From: Crateriforma conspicua
Lineage (GTDB): Bacteria > Planctomycetota > Planctomycetia > Pirellulales > Pirellulaceae
NCBI RefSeq assembly: GCF_007752935.1
Contig: NZ_CP036319.1
Location: 6,118,501-6,182,500, forward strand
Direction of reading: 5' to 3'
DNA: 64,000 nt
In this document: piece after piece, positions 51,776-60,815 of the stretch
Position numbering within the stretch: the first letter of the stretch is position 1
Layout: each line of letters starts with the position of its first letter
Notes under the pieces: generated by a model
Database searches by the model: none
The model's input: only the letters and a program-made list of their open reading frames with translations
Told to the model about the DNA's origin: nothing
Program-made: the position numbers and the translations under genes

Positions 51776-52126
51776 TCATTCCCCGGTGCATTGCCGACGC
51801 CACGTCGCGTGGCATGGGCGAATGCACCGGGATGGATGACGGCCAGTCGAAATCGACTCGCTTGGCGTGCATCTGCTTGCCAGGCCAAACCAAATCGAAA
51901 TCAACGCATATAGCTGTTCGATCACCGCGTCGGATTCGCGTCCCGGAATCGTGGTAACCTGAACCACATCTATCCGCGGGTTGGTTACCGCGGCGGGGGG
52001 AATCAACAAACGAAGGCGGTCATTGAACCACCAAACCATTGCCGCGCCGTTGCGCCGGTGCAAACAAGCTGAAGAAATTTGGCGTAGGCTTTGAAAGCCC
52101 CCCGCGTGAGAACCAATGCGATCCAA
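51776..52126 (-). CDS. Doubtful ORF after glnD, part coding-like
   Basis: A 116-residue frame with only TTG 52126 as an early start codon. The minus-strand frame stays open upstream into the end of glnD. The middle part looks protein-like (NGAAMVWWFNDRLRLLIPPA, DVVQVTTIPGRESDAVIEQL), while the last 25 residues, rich in Arg and Cys, cover the 51782-51831 hairpin and look like non-coding sequence. It has no signal peptide and I do not recognise it. It could be a small gene, a decayed gene, or noise in the 650-bp gap between glnD and the Cys-rich gene. Confidence 0.35.
   Translation of the reverse strand: MDRIGSHAGGFQSLRQISSACLHRRNGAAMVWWFNDRLRLLIPPAAVTNPRIDVVQVTTIPGRESDAVIEQLYALISIWFGLASRCTPSESISTGRHPSRCIRPCHATWRRQCTGE
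51782..51831. other. Long two-part hairpin in the gap after glnD
   Basis: Outer arms cccggtgcatt (51782-51792) and aatgcaccggg (51821-51831) match perfectly. An inner stem gccacg / cgtggc (51799-51804 and 51808-51813) has a 3-base loop. There is no T tract on either strand, so it may be a DNA cruciform, a REP-like element or an RNA processing stem, not a terminator. I see no second copy elsewhere in the window. Confidence 0.45.
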
Positions 52127-52242
52127 AATCGTTCGCTGATTCGCATCAACATTGGTGATCCTTCGATCCGGATCGATCGTCTTGAATTTGTTATCCCGTT
52201 TCGATGACGTCGATCGATCTTTGCCGTAAAACCGGCAAAGTC

Positions 52243-54888
52243 TTACACGCGACGCCCGGCCATTTCCAGCGATTCCAAGATGGACTGCTGGACGACTTTT
52301 TGACGCGTCGAATCAACGATCTTGTTGCCATCAGATTCGGTGACATAAAAGACGTCGGCGATCTGATCCAGGTGCGTGTCGATCTTGGCAAAGTGCAGCA
52401 CGATTGACAGTTCGGCCATCGCACGAGCCACGCGATACAACAAGCCCTGACGATCATAAGCGAACAACGACAATATGGTGTACTGTTCCAAAGTGTCGTT
52501 ATCAAAGGTGACCTTCGTCGGCAAAACATTCACCGAATCAGGCTCGCGAATTGACGCACCGCGCCAAGTATCTCGGTGGGCAGTCACCGGCGCTGTCGGA
52601 TCGGCCAGCAATCGGCAAACGTGGTTGCAGACTTCATTCACCCGGTGTTGAGGTGGTGGGTTTTCATGATCGGGATCCAACACCCAAAACGAATCCCAAG
52701 CCACCTCTTGATCATCCACTTCGATCGTGTCGACATCGGCACGCATGATCTGCAACCCCAAACCGCTAAGCGCGCCGGTGCTGCGTGCGAACGTTCCAAT
52801 ATTTCGGCGTGCTTCGCGATGCAACACGGTGTATCGCATCGCCAAGAAACTGGAATCATAGTTTGCGACACAGCACGACGAACGCCCTGTTTCATACCAC
52901 TGGGCGATGCCTGTCAATTCGCCGACCAATTGGTCCGGTGTAATTCGCCGAAGAATCGATAACGGCAATGCGTTCAGAATATCCAAACCGATCTTCGGTG
53001 CACCCGAGTCCGCCAACTGCTCGGCAATCTGTTTGCGTTGGCTGGCGGTTTCGGCATCCATCTCATCGGGTAACGTCCCGGATTCGAAATAGCGTCGGGT
53101 CCGCAAATACAAGTCTTCGATCAGATTCATTTTCCAATCGGAAGCCACGCCGGGGCCGACGGCAATCAAGTCCGCCACGGCGTGAACGATCAACAACTCC
53201 AGCCTTCGAATCGACCCGACTTCCGCGGCGAACGACAACACCACTTGGGAATCATTCAAATCGTGGCGGAATGCGGCGACGTTGACGATCAGGTGTTTGT
53301 GAACCAGCCATTGCAAAGTTTCGCGACTGGCGTCGTCCAACTCCAGATGATCCGCGATTTCACCGGCGATCCGCCGCCCGACTTCACAGTGGTCTTCTTC
53401 ATAGCCTTTGCCAAGGTCATGAATCAACAATGCCAAGTGCAGAATGGCCTTGTCCTTCAGTCGGGCATACCGCCGCGCCATCGACGACGAATACTCTTCT
53501 AACTTCGTCGCCGCTTCGACCGCGCGAATGCAGTGTGCGTCAACCGTGTACTTGTGATACGCGTTGAACTGCAACAAGCCTCGGCACCGTTTCATCGGTG
53601 GGATCAGCTGTTCCAAGACACGCAATTCATGCAACCGTCGCAACAGCGAAGCCAACCGCCCCGGCTTGCTTAACAGCCCCAAAAACGCATTGATCGAATC
53701 GGGATCCGGTGGACTGGGGTTGCGACGGGCCATCGAATGCCGAATCGCTTGCCAGGTTCGGTGCGAAATCCGTTTGAAGTGTTGGTTGGCCAAATTCATC
53801 AACCGCAACACGTCCGGCAGGCTGGTGGCGAAGCGGTCCAGATCGGAATCGACCACCCAGATTTGCGTCGGCCCCATCCGGATGTTTTCGGTCAACTTGC
53901 GTGACAGAGCCCGTTCACTAACGCGTGACAATCGTGATTGCGACAGCGTGTCGTCGGTGAAATAGGCAGCGGCATAGCGGACGTTCTGTGTGTGTTCGAA
54001 ATAGTCCTGCATGAAATGCTCGACCGCCAGCACGCCTTCGCTGTTCTCATACCCCCACTGTTCAGCGATCTCCATTTGCGTCGCGCGATCCAGCACGTCT
54101 TGGCTGCGACCGGCTCGAAAGTGAAGCTCATTCCGCAATCGCAACATGAACGCGTATGCGTGACGTAGTTGTCGTAAATCTTCTGCCGGAAGCGCTCCCA
54201 GCCGATACAGCTTCTCCAAATCCGATTCGCCACTGCGGGCAAACCCGATCCAACGGACCAGCTGGATATCACGAAGTGCACCACGCGACTTCTTGACGTT
54301 CGGACGCAACAGATAGTTAGTCTCGCCCCATTTCAGGCGTTCGCTTCTTCGCGCTTCGACCACGGTTTTGGTCAAACGATACTGGCGTCGGATGCTGCCC
54401 TTTCGCAGCCGATCAAAATACTGACCGAACACCGTGGAACTGCCCGCCAGAAAACGTGATTCCGCCAGCGATGAAAAAATGACCGGATCGGTCCAGGCCC
54501 GCTTGCAGGCTTCGGCCGGACCGCGAATGGAAAACCCCAGGTCCAGCCCGGCATCGACCAAATCACGTGTCAGAATGCCGGCTACTTCGGTCGCCAAACC
54601 CGCGGATCTCGCCGTCGTCAACAACATCAAATCGACGTCGGAAAATGGCGCCAAGTCGCGGCGTCCGAATCCACCGTGCGCGACCAACGCTAAACCGCGA
54701 AACCCCAGATCATGCTGCAGCTTCCGCGACGCGGATTCCCAAACCATCAAAACGACATCGTCGTACAAGTCGGCCATACGGTTGGCGACTTGGAATCCGG
54801 GCGACCCGTCGGCGTGTTGGCCACGGATCTTTTCGCGTACCTGAGCCAGCCGCTCTCGCGCTGCTAGAACGACTGGTTGAAAAGACAT
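52243..54888 (-). CDS. glnD: [Protein-PII] uridylyltransferase / uridylyl-removing enzyme
   Basis: Senses glutamine and adds or removes UMP on PII (GlnB) to set nitrogen assimilation; cytoplasmic. The 881-residue length is usual (about 850-900). Domain order: nucleotidyltransferase (ALVAHGGFGRRDLAPFSDVD, the GG-GRR and SDVDL motifs), helical linker, HD domain for UMP removal (ILHLALLIHDLGKGYEEDHC), and two ACT domains for glutamine binding at the end (first about 700-790, second starting YTILSLFAYDRQGLLYRVAR). ATG 54888 is the natural family start. Its substrate gene glnB lies 267 bp upstream on the same strand. Whether they share a transcript cannot be told; the gap holds one hairpin-like stretch. 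Confidence 0.97.
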   Translation of the reverse strand: MSFQPVVLAARERLAQVREKIRGQHADGSPGFQVANRMADLYDDVVLMVWESASRKLQHDLGFRGLALVAHGGFGRRDLAPFSDVDLMLLTTARSAGLATEVAGILTRDLVDAGLDLGFSIRGPAEACKRAWTDPVIFSSLAESRFLAGSSTVFGQYFDRLRKGSIRRQYRLTKTVVEARRSERLKWGETNYLLRPNVKKSRGALRDIQLVRWIGFARSGESDLEKLYRLGALPAEDLRQLRHAYAFMLRLRNELHFRAGRSQDVLDRATQMEIAEQWGYENSEGVLAVEHFMQDYFEHTQNVRYAAAYFTDDTLSQSRLSRVSERALSRKLTENIRMGPTQIWVVDSDLDRFATSLPDVLRLMNLANQHFKRISHRTWQAIRHSMARRNPSPPDPDSINAFLGLLSKPGRLASLLRRLHELRVLEQLIPPMKRCRGLLQFNAYHKYTVDAHCIRAVEAATKLEEYSSSMARRYARLKDKAILHLALLIHDLGKGYEEDHCEVGRRIAGEIADHLELDDASRETLQWLVHKHLIVNVAAFRHDLNDSQVVLSFAAEVGSIRRLELLIVHAVADLIAVGPGVASDWKMNLIEDLYLRTRRYFESGTLPDEMDAETASQRKQIAEQLADSGAPKIGLDILNALPLSILRRITPDQLVGELTGIAQWYETGRSSCCVANYDSSFLAMRYTVLHREARRNIGTFARSTGALSGLGLQIMRADVDTIEVDDQEVAWDSFWVLDPDHENPPPQHRVNEVCNHVCRLLADPTAPVTAHRDTWRGASIREPDSVNVLPTKVTFDNDTLEQYTILSLFAYDRQGLLYRVARAMAELSIVLHFAKIDTHLDQIADVFYVTESDGNKIVDSTRQKVVQQSILESLEMAGRRV

Positions 54889-55155
54889 GTAATTGAATTC
54901 AGTGAATCAATTCCGCAAACAAGACGGTCGCGATCCACAGCGGCCGCCCTTTTTTCTCATCGACCTTCACACGGCGTGACGGCCAAAAACCTGACACACC
55001 AACCGGGCTGCGGCATAAGGCAAAACAAACGTCGGCTGCGACACAGCCCCGCTTGGCGAATCTATCGACCGCAAGACGGCTGATCGCCTGAAACAGACGT
55101 TGGTTCGAACCGGCAGGCCCCGACCATCACCATCGGCGTGATGCTTCGGCGTTGC

Positions 55156-55506
<351 letters not shown>

Positions 55507-55729
55507 CTAACAGGCAGCTGATCATAGGGGTGGCTACCGGCAGAGATGCGGCGAGCCGATGGACGGGTGGGCCGCCGAACGACAGATCAAATCGTCCGAA
55601 CGAGGGTCCCAATTTCGGTTTGCATTGTACAACGTCAAGGGCTTGGGAACAGCCGGGCGACACCGATGTGAAAGCCGTGGCGGACCATCGCCACAATGGC
55701 GGTCGCAGAGCGAAAATGGGGGCCTTTCG

Positions 55730-56278
55730 CTAGGGTTTTCGCCAGGGCTGATCACCCTGCCCCGTCCGATGGTTGGCCGCCCTTGCCTGGACGAACAGGA
55801 AATCGCTGAGCCGGTTCAAATAGATCACCAAGTCTTCCGATATCGCATCGCCGACGTGGCGACGCAGCGAAACGACCCGGCGCTCGGCTCGGCGGCAAAC
55901 CCCGCGTGCGATGTGCAACCGGGTGGACGCCTCATCACCGGCCGGCAGGATAAACGACTTCAAATCGGGCAGTGACCGCTCGGCATCGTCGATCCAAAAT
56001 TCCAACCGTTCGATGTGATCGGATCCGATCACCCGCAAGCCGTGCTTGTCCGGATCGGGTGTCGCCAATTCCGCGCCCAATGAAAACAATTCACTTTGGA
56101 CCTGTTCGACCTGGCCGTCGATCGCATCGGGCAATCCCGCCGACCGCGACCATCCCAAAACGGCGTTCAGTTCATCGACGGTTCCGTAAGCTTCGATCCG
56201 GACATCGTCCTTTTCAACACGAGGCCCACCGAACAATCCCGTACTGCCACCGTCACCGCTTCGGGTATAGATTTTCAC
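55730..56278 (-). CDS. Cob(I)yrinic acid a,c-diamide adenosyltransferase, PduO type
   Basis: Transfers adenosyl from ATP to cob(I)alamin to make coenzyme B12; cytoplasmic, trimeric in known cases. I place the start at GTG 56278 because it gives VKIYTRSGDGGSTGLFGG, which matches the family N-terminus (MKIYTKTGDxGxT), and a usual length of 182 residues. The frame is open upstream to 56581, but that sequence is not family-like. Other signatures: GTVDELNAVLG, LFSLGAELATP, FILPAGDEASTRLHIARGVC, RRAERRVV and YLNRLSDFLFVQARAAN. It is divergent from the NUDIX gene. There is no other B12 gene nearby, so it may serve B12 salvage. Confidence 0.92.
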   Translation of the reverse strand: MKIYTRSGDGGSTGLFGGPRVEKDDVRIEAYGTVDELNAVLGWSRSAGLPDAIDGQVEQVQSELFSLGAELATPDPDKHGLRVIGSDHIERLEFWIDDAERSLPDLKSFILPAGDEASTRLHIARGVCRRAERRVVSLRRHVGDAISEDLVIYLNRLSDFLFVQARAANHRTGQGDQPWRKP

Positions 56279-56485
56279 TTGAGCCGGGCTTTCGCTTGTT
56301 CGTGGGTGATTCGTGTCGACTTGACTCGCCTCGGGCAAGGGGCCAAGCCTGTTTGTATCGATTGCTTTGTAGACGTTCGCACCAAGACGACAAGTCCCCC
56401 AAACGCCTGGCCGTGGGATTCCAACGCGGGTCATCTTGGCGTGTCTCGTTTCCGTTTCACATCTGTTCGGATCGCTTGAACCCGT

Positions 56486-56932
56486 ATGACAAAACACATC
56501 GCTGACGACGGCAAGGTTTACGCGGCGGGGGTGCTGTTGGTTACCGGTGATCCGGTCAGCGAGTTCCTGTTGATGCGACACCCGAATCGCTGGGATTTAC
56601 CCAAAGGGCATCGCGATCCGGGCGAAGACGATTTGCAGACCGCCAAGCGGGAAATGGAAGAAGAGATCGGTGTTTCCCCGGACCTTGTGCGATGGGACCC
56701 GGACTTTCGTTTTCAAATCCGCTATCCCGTCCAGTACAAGAAATGGGCCGGACAATCGTTTGAGAAAGTGGTGACCTACTTCTTAGGGCACATCGATCAT
56801 AAGCCCGAAATCAAACTGACCGAACACGAAGGATTCCGATGGTGGACCTGGGCGCCGCCACACGAAATACAAACGCAAACGATCGACCCATTGCTGCAAA
56901 GCGTTGCGCAGTTCTGGGGTGATTCCCGTTAG
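56486..56932 (+). CDS. NUDIX hydrolase, Ap4A-hydrolase-like
   Basis: A 148-residue soluble enzyme. The NUDIX box GHRDPGEDDLQTAKREMEEE (GX5EX7REUXEEXGU) is complete and binds the divalent metal. The region before it (AAGVLLVTGD, LMRHPNRWDLPKGH) and the RWWTWAPPHEI part afterwards are like those of bacterial and eukaryotic bis(5'-nucleosyl)-tetraphosphatases and of MutT-type enzymes. Substrate cannot be assigned from motifs alone. It starts at ATG 56486 and is convergent with the transglutaminase-like gene (7 bp between the stops). Confidence 0.92.
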   Translation: MTKHIADDGKVYAAGVLLVTGDPVSEFLLMRHPNRWDLPKGHRDPGEDDLQTAKREMEEEIGVSPDLVRWDPDFRFQIRYPVQYKKWAGQSFEKVVTYFLGHIDHKPEIKLTEHEGFRWWTWAPPHEIQTQTIDPLLQSVAQFWGDSR

Positions 56933-56939
56933 CCACCGG

Positions 56940-58736
56940 TCACTGACTTAGCGGTAACAATAGTTCTGGGTTCAGATCATCGTCCTCCGCCACAGGTTCT
57001 TCTTCCTTCTTCAGGGAAAACCCTTGGACACGAATTTTTGTGTTCTGCATCCATTGAAAGATCGGGACGAACACATCGCGATCGATCGGCTTGGTCGTGT
57101 CCAACATCTTCAGCACGATACGATCGGCCGGAGCTTCGCGTCCGGTCACCGGGTCCAATGAAATCCAGCTGCCATCGGCCAACGCCAACGTCCAGACGGT
57201 GAATGCCAACTTGGATTGGTCTCCCGGCACATAGACCAACCCGAGTGCCAACCGCGACGGCAGTTTGCGTTCACGCAAAAGAGCGGCCAGCAAGACCGAC
57301 GACTCCATCGCACCGCCCTGGGACGCCAGCAAAACATCCGACGCGCGGGTGAACTGTCCCGCGTAGGTGGACTGCTGAACCAAAGTGTGAACCGTGCGAT
57401 TCAGTTCCACCGCCATTTCTCGCTCGGTCAGGTCCAACCCTTTCAACGCAACGCGTCCCAGTTCTCGAACGTTGGATGCGTTGAAGTTCAACAAGGACGT
57501 CGGGCGAGTGTCACCGGGGCCGGATTCGGTCTCGTACGGCTCGAATCCCTGACTGATCTTTTCACGTTGGCGGCTGATCAACAGACGAATCCGCCCATCC
57601 TTCATGCGATTGAAGTATTGATCCGGTGCGGGTTCCAGGACCGTCGGTTGGTCCGGATTTTCGCGGATCGGCGTGATCACAAACGCCACTCGGGACGCCC
57701 GCTCGGGGGCATCGATCTTTTTGCCTTCGACCGCCGCCCATGCCGGGGGCGTCATCGCCAAGTTGTCAGTGTCCAGTTGGGCTCCCGGGCCGTCCGCCGG
57801 TTCCAACAAGTCGGGCAATTCTTCTTCGTTCACGCGGTATGACAACAATCGAAGCGCAGGTGTGAACGTCCGCTGGATCTGGCCTTCATCGTCGACCCAC
57901 AAAACCAGTTCATTACTGGTCTGTCCGCCGGTGTTCACTTCTTCGATGACTTCCAACAACATTCGCGTGGTACCGTCGTGCCAGGGCACGGATGTCTTGG
58001 AAATGGCGCTCAGATTCACCGTGGCCAGTTCATTGGTGATCGGCAGGATGTGTTTGATCTTTCGTGTTTCCCCCGGCTGCATGGGGCTGGACTGCAGCGA
58101 CTGAATCACCGCCATCGCCCCCCGCACACTGTCTTCCCATGGAGCGTTTTGCGTGATCCGGCGTTGACCGCGAAACGTTTCAATCGACAGCTGATCATTT
58201 TCGACCACGCCGATCGATTGTGTTTCGGCGGGGCCCACGCGCAATTGACTCCAAAACGAACGCAGTTCCCCCTCGACCGACTCACGCGTCACCTGGCTTA
58301 GTGATTGAATAAAGGATGCATTTCCGCGATCAAACCGGATCACGTCGCGGACATCAAACCACAGCGAATTGGAACGGGTCTCGGTCCGCATCAGTTCCAA
58401 CGCCGGCGCGGCAGGTACATCGATCAGAAAGTCGTCGCGTCGCTGGCCACCCATGCGGGCAGAAATGTGGCTGTACCCGACCGGTCGCTGATCCATCACG
58501 TAGTAAAACCAGGCATCCCAGTCATCGTTCCACACCGTGGTGGGAACCTCGAACGTCTCTTCGTCGCTGGGCACGGTCGGCCGAGCCGCGGGTTTCTTAT
58601 CCACGATCGGTCGTTCCGGCAAATCGCATCCCACGCACAGCCCGAGTGCCAATATCACCCCCAGTCCGTGCGTCAGCGGCAAAGCCCACGCGGCCTGTCG
58701 GATCGCGTGCGGCGAATCTGCGATGGGATCGATCAT
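56940..58736 (-). CDS. Transglutaminase-fold lipoprotein lacking the catalytic Cys and His
   Basis: A 598-residue exported protein from ATG 58736; the track frame to 58970 adds an unlikely Arg-rich extension. Hydrophobic segment LTHGLGVILALGLCVGC with a poor lipobox (CVGC). The middle has a repeated-looking beta-rich domain. The C-terminal third is transglutaminase-like: SQGGAMESSVLLAALLRER, KLPSRLALGLVYVPGDQ and FTVWTLALADGSWISLDPV. Active members have GDCTEHA where this reads GGAMESS, and FHxW where this reads FTVW; so Cys and His are lost while the DP Asp remains. It is therefore probably a non-enzymatic relative, perhaps a binding or scaffold protein. Convergent with the NUDIX gene. Confidence 0.82.
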   Translation of the reverse strand: MIDPIADSPHAIRQAAWALPLTHGLGVILALGLCVGCDLPERPIVDKKPAARPTVPSDEETFEVPTTVWNDDWDAWFYYVMDQRPVGYSHISARMGGQRRDDFLIDVPAAPALELMRTETRSNSLWFDVRDVIRFDRGNASFIQSLSQVTRESVEGELRSFWSQLRVGPAETQSIGVVENDQLSIETFRGQRRITQNAPWEDSVRGAMAVIQSLQSSPMQPGETRKIKHILPITNELATVNLSAISKTSVPWHDGTTRMLLEVIEEVNTGGQTSNELVLWVDDEGQIQRTFTPALRLLSYRVNEEELPDLLEPADGPGAQLDTDNLAMTPPAWAAVEGKKIDAPERASRVAFVITPIRENPDQPTVLEPAPDQYFNRMKDGRIRLLISRQREKISQGFEPYETESGPGDTRPTSLLNFNASNVRELGRVALKGLDLTEREMAVELNRTVHTLVQQSTYAGQFTRASDVLLASQGGAMESSVLLAALLRERKLPSRLALGLVYVPGDQSKLAFTVWTLALADGSWISLDPVTGREAPADRIVLKMLDTTKPIDRDVFVPIFQWMQNTKIRVQGFSLKKEEEPVAEDDDLNPELLLPLSQ

Positions 58737-59247
58737 GTTGGGTCCTAACCGTGCCAGTAAGAAGCAATGGGGGATCGAAGAAAAGACTTGATTCAATGAT
58801 GTCGCGTGAACATTCGGTCCATCCGATCGCACCATTGGAACACGCCCAACGCCCATCGGAAAACCGCCGGGCCGGTCGGGCCAATGACCTGCCCAAGGGC
58901 AACAAGCAACGCCGGGTGCCCCCACCAGTCTATCCCGATTACCCGATTTGTCCCTCCGCCGCTGGACCATTCGATGTCGCCGTCGGCCACGGGAGGGCGA
59001 TCTTTCGTCGGCTATCGCAATCAGCGCGGTCGTATCAACTCTTCCGCCTTTGACGCTTGGGGTGACCTTCGGTTCCCAGATTTGCCGTTCGGCGGTTCAC
59101 TTCGGCACGCTTGCGGGCGGATCGGGGCCTAGCGTTGGGTGTACAGGGTCGTCGGTGCGGTCGATCAAGTTTCGCACACGCACGGCATCCGAGGCGACCA
59201 AGACGGGGTCGTCATTATCCAAGGGCTAACGCCACAGAGTTTCAATC
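58737..59247. promoter_or_regulatory. Divergent intergenic region, no gene seen
   Basis: About 510 bp between two divergent genes. A 65-codon minus-strand frame at 58793-58990 (GTG start) and several plus-strand frames are present, but none has a recognisable domain or start signal. It should contain promoters for both neighbours. I find no clear promoter or RNA structure. Confidence 0.4.
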
Positions 59248-59958
59248 ATGGGCTTCCTGAAACGCATCCTTCGAACCAACGCCAGCGACGCCACCGGCAA
59301 AGCATCGGGAAGCTTTGAATCGTTAAGCGACGAAGAACTGCAAGTCCACATGGGCATCCGGACCTACGATGCGTTCGAATTGACCGACGCGATCCGACCG
59401 TCCTACGACGTGCAAATCAAGCCAAGGCAAGGCTTCCGCTACGACGAATACGTCGACGAAGCCAGCAAGACACGGACCCCGGTGATCATGGCTTCGGCCA
59501 CACGCGGCAGCCTGATGGAACTGTTCCTGGAGCTGATCGAACCACTCGGCGCGGTGGTCGACGTCGCGTTGGAATCCAGCCATCACGCCCGCGGCCGCGA
59601 CGAAGATCTGTACCGCGAACACATTGATGTCCCGGTGCTCAACAGCATCCTGTGGGAATTCGAAGACCTGTTGCTCAATGACGGCTGCACCGGGATCGCG
59701 GTGATCAACCCGGCCAAGAAACAGGAAGTCCAATTGGATGAACACAAACTGTTGATCGCCTACGGCGAACCACTGGACGACTTTCGGCAAGTGCTGATCC
59801 AAGGCGACGTGTACCCCGATGAAAAACTGAAATTCATCACCGAGGCGGAACACGTCCACAGCAGCAGCGAAGCCTACCTGAACCGATTCACCATGCTGAA
59901 GAACCGCCTGGGGATGGATTCCGAAACGAGTTTGGATGCGGAATCCTGGGGCGTTTGA
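59248..59958 (+). CDS. Conserved-looking protein of unknown function
   Basis: A 236-residue soluble, acidic protein from ATG 59248. It starts with a basic helix (MGFLKRILRTNAS), followed by a mixed alpha/beta body (SDEELQVHMGIRTYDAFE, PVIMASATRGSLMELFLELI, VVDVALESSHHARGRDED, SILWEFEDLLLNDGCTGIAV, VQLDEHKLLIAYGEPLDDF). There is no signal peptide or membrane segment. I do not recognise it; its even composition and compact length suggest a real gene kept in planctomycetes. It lies 110 bp before the FMN reductase gene on the same strand. Function unknown. Confidence 0.75.
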   Translation: MGFLKRILRTNASDATGKASGSFESLSDEELQVHMGIRTYDAFELTDAIRPSYDVQIKPRQGFRYDEYVDEASKTRTPVIMASATRGSLMELFLELIEPLGAVVDVALESSHHARGRDEDLYREHIDVPVLNSILWEFEDLLLNDGCTGIAVINPAKKQEVQLDEHKLLIAYGEPLDDFRQVLIQGDVYPDEKLKFITEAEHVHSSSEAYLNRFTMLKNRLGMDSETSLDAESWGV

Positions 59959-60067
59959 ATCCTCTCGAAAAAAGCAATCACGTCGGGAAAGCCATCACCG
60001 ACGGCCTTCCCCCTGGACGTAAGGTCCGAAACAATCATTGGCGATTCACGACGCCAAGGATTCGTTC

Positions 60068-60619
60068 ATGTTGCTTGTTCTCAGCTCCAGCCTGCACCCG
60101 ACCAGCCGCAGCCGCATTTTGGCCAAGGCGACGCATCAACGCCTGGTCCAACAAGGCCGCCAGTGTCACTTCTTTGACCTGGCCGAAACCCCACTGCCTC
60201 CCTGCGACGGCGCCACCGCCTATGGGCACGAGAACGTGGCCGATCTGGCCCAACGGATTCGCGACGCCGAAGCCGTTCTGATCGCGTCGCCGGTCTACAA
60301 CTATGACGTCAACGCGGCCATCAAGAACGCGGTGGAATTGACCGGCAAAGCTTGGACCGGCAAGGTCGTTGGACTGATGCTGGCCGCCGGCGGTGCCGGC
60401 AGTTACATGTCAGCGATGGGGCTGGCGAATAGCCTGATGTTGGATTTTCGCTGTCTGATCGTGCCGCGTTTCATCTATGCGACCGGCGAAAGTTTCGAAG
60501 GCAACTCCCTGGCCGACGACAGCATTTCTGACCGTGTCGACCTGCTGATCCGCGAAACGCTGACGATCTCCGACGCCCTGCTGGCTCAGCCCTCCGATGA
60601 AGCCTCTGACGACACCTAG
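60068..60619 (+). CDS. NAD(P)H-dependent FMN reductase family protein
   Basis: A flavodoxin-fold protein of 183 residues from ATG 60068 (MLLVLSSSLHPTSRSRILAK), where SSSLHPTSRS is the phosphate-binding loop for FMN. A second flavin contact is ASPVYNYDVNAAIKNAVELT, and GLMLAAGGAGSYMSAMGLAN is the third loop. It matches NADPH-dependent FMN or azo reductases. The physiological acceptor is unknown. An earlier in-frame start at 60038 would add ten residues and is not needed. Upstream gene is codirectional by 110 bp. Confidence 0.88.
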   Translation: MLLVLSSSLHPTSRSRILAKATHQRLVQQGRQCHFFDLAETPLPPCDGATAYGHENVADLAQRIRDAEAVLIASPVYNYDVNAAIKNAVELTGKAWTGKVVGLMLAAGGAGSYMSAMGLANSLMLDFRCLIVPRFIYATGESFEGNSLADDSISDRVDLLIRETLTISDALLAQPSDEASDDT

Positions 60620-60815
60620 GCCCCACGACGGAGGTGAGCCACAGGAAATCTTCATCGGTCCTTTACGGATCCAGCGGCGATCATTCTGAAACCAACGAGT
60701 ACAGTTCTGTCTTTAAAGGAAACTCGGTCGCCCGCCTTGTCCAGATTTAAAACTTCCCAGTGGCGGTGCGGCCGATGCTTCGTAGTCCGAACCATGCACC
60801 CGCCTGAGGCCCCTC

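Noticed and set aside
54925-54955. Hairpin with a T run between glnD and glnB
   Set aside because: The stem is 7 bases with a G-U pair and is separated from the six T by three C. It faces the plus strand, where there is no gene, so it is probably chance.
58793-58990. 65-codon minus-strand frame before the transglutaminase-like gene
   Set aside because: GTG start, no domain, no clear ribosome-binding site. It could be real, but I cannot support it.
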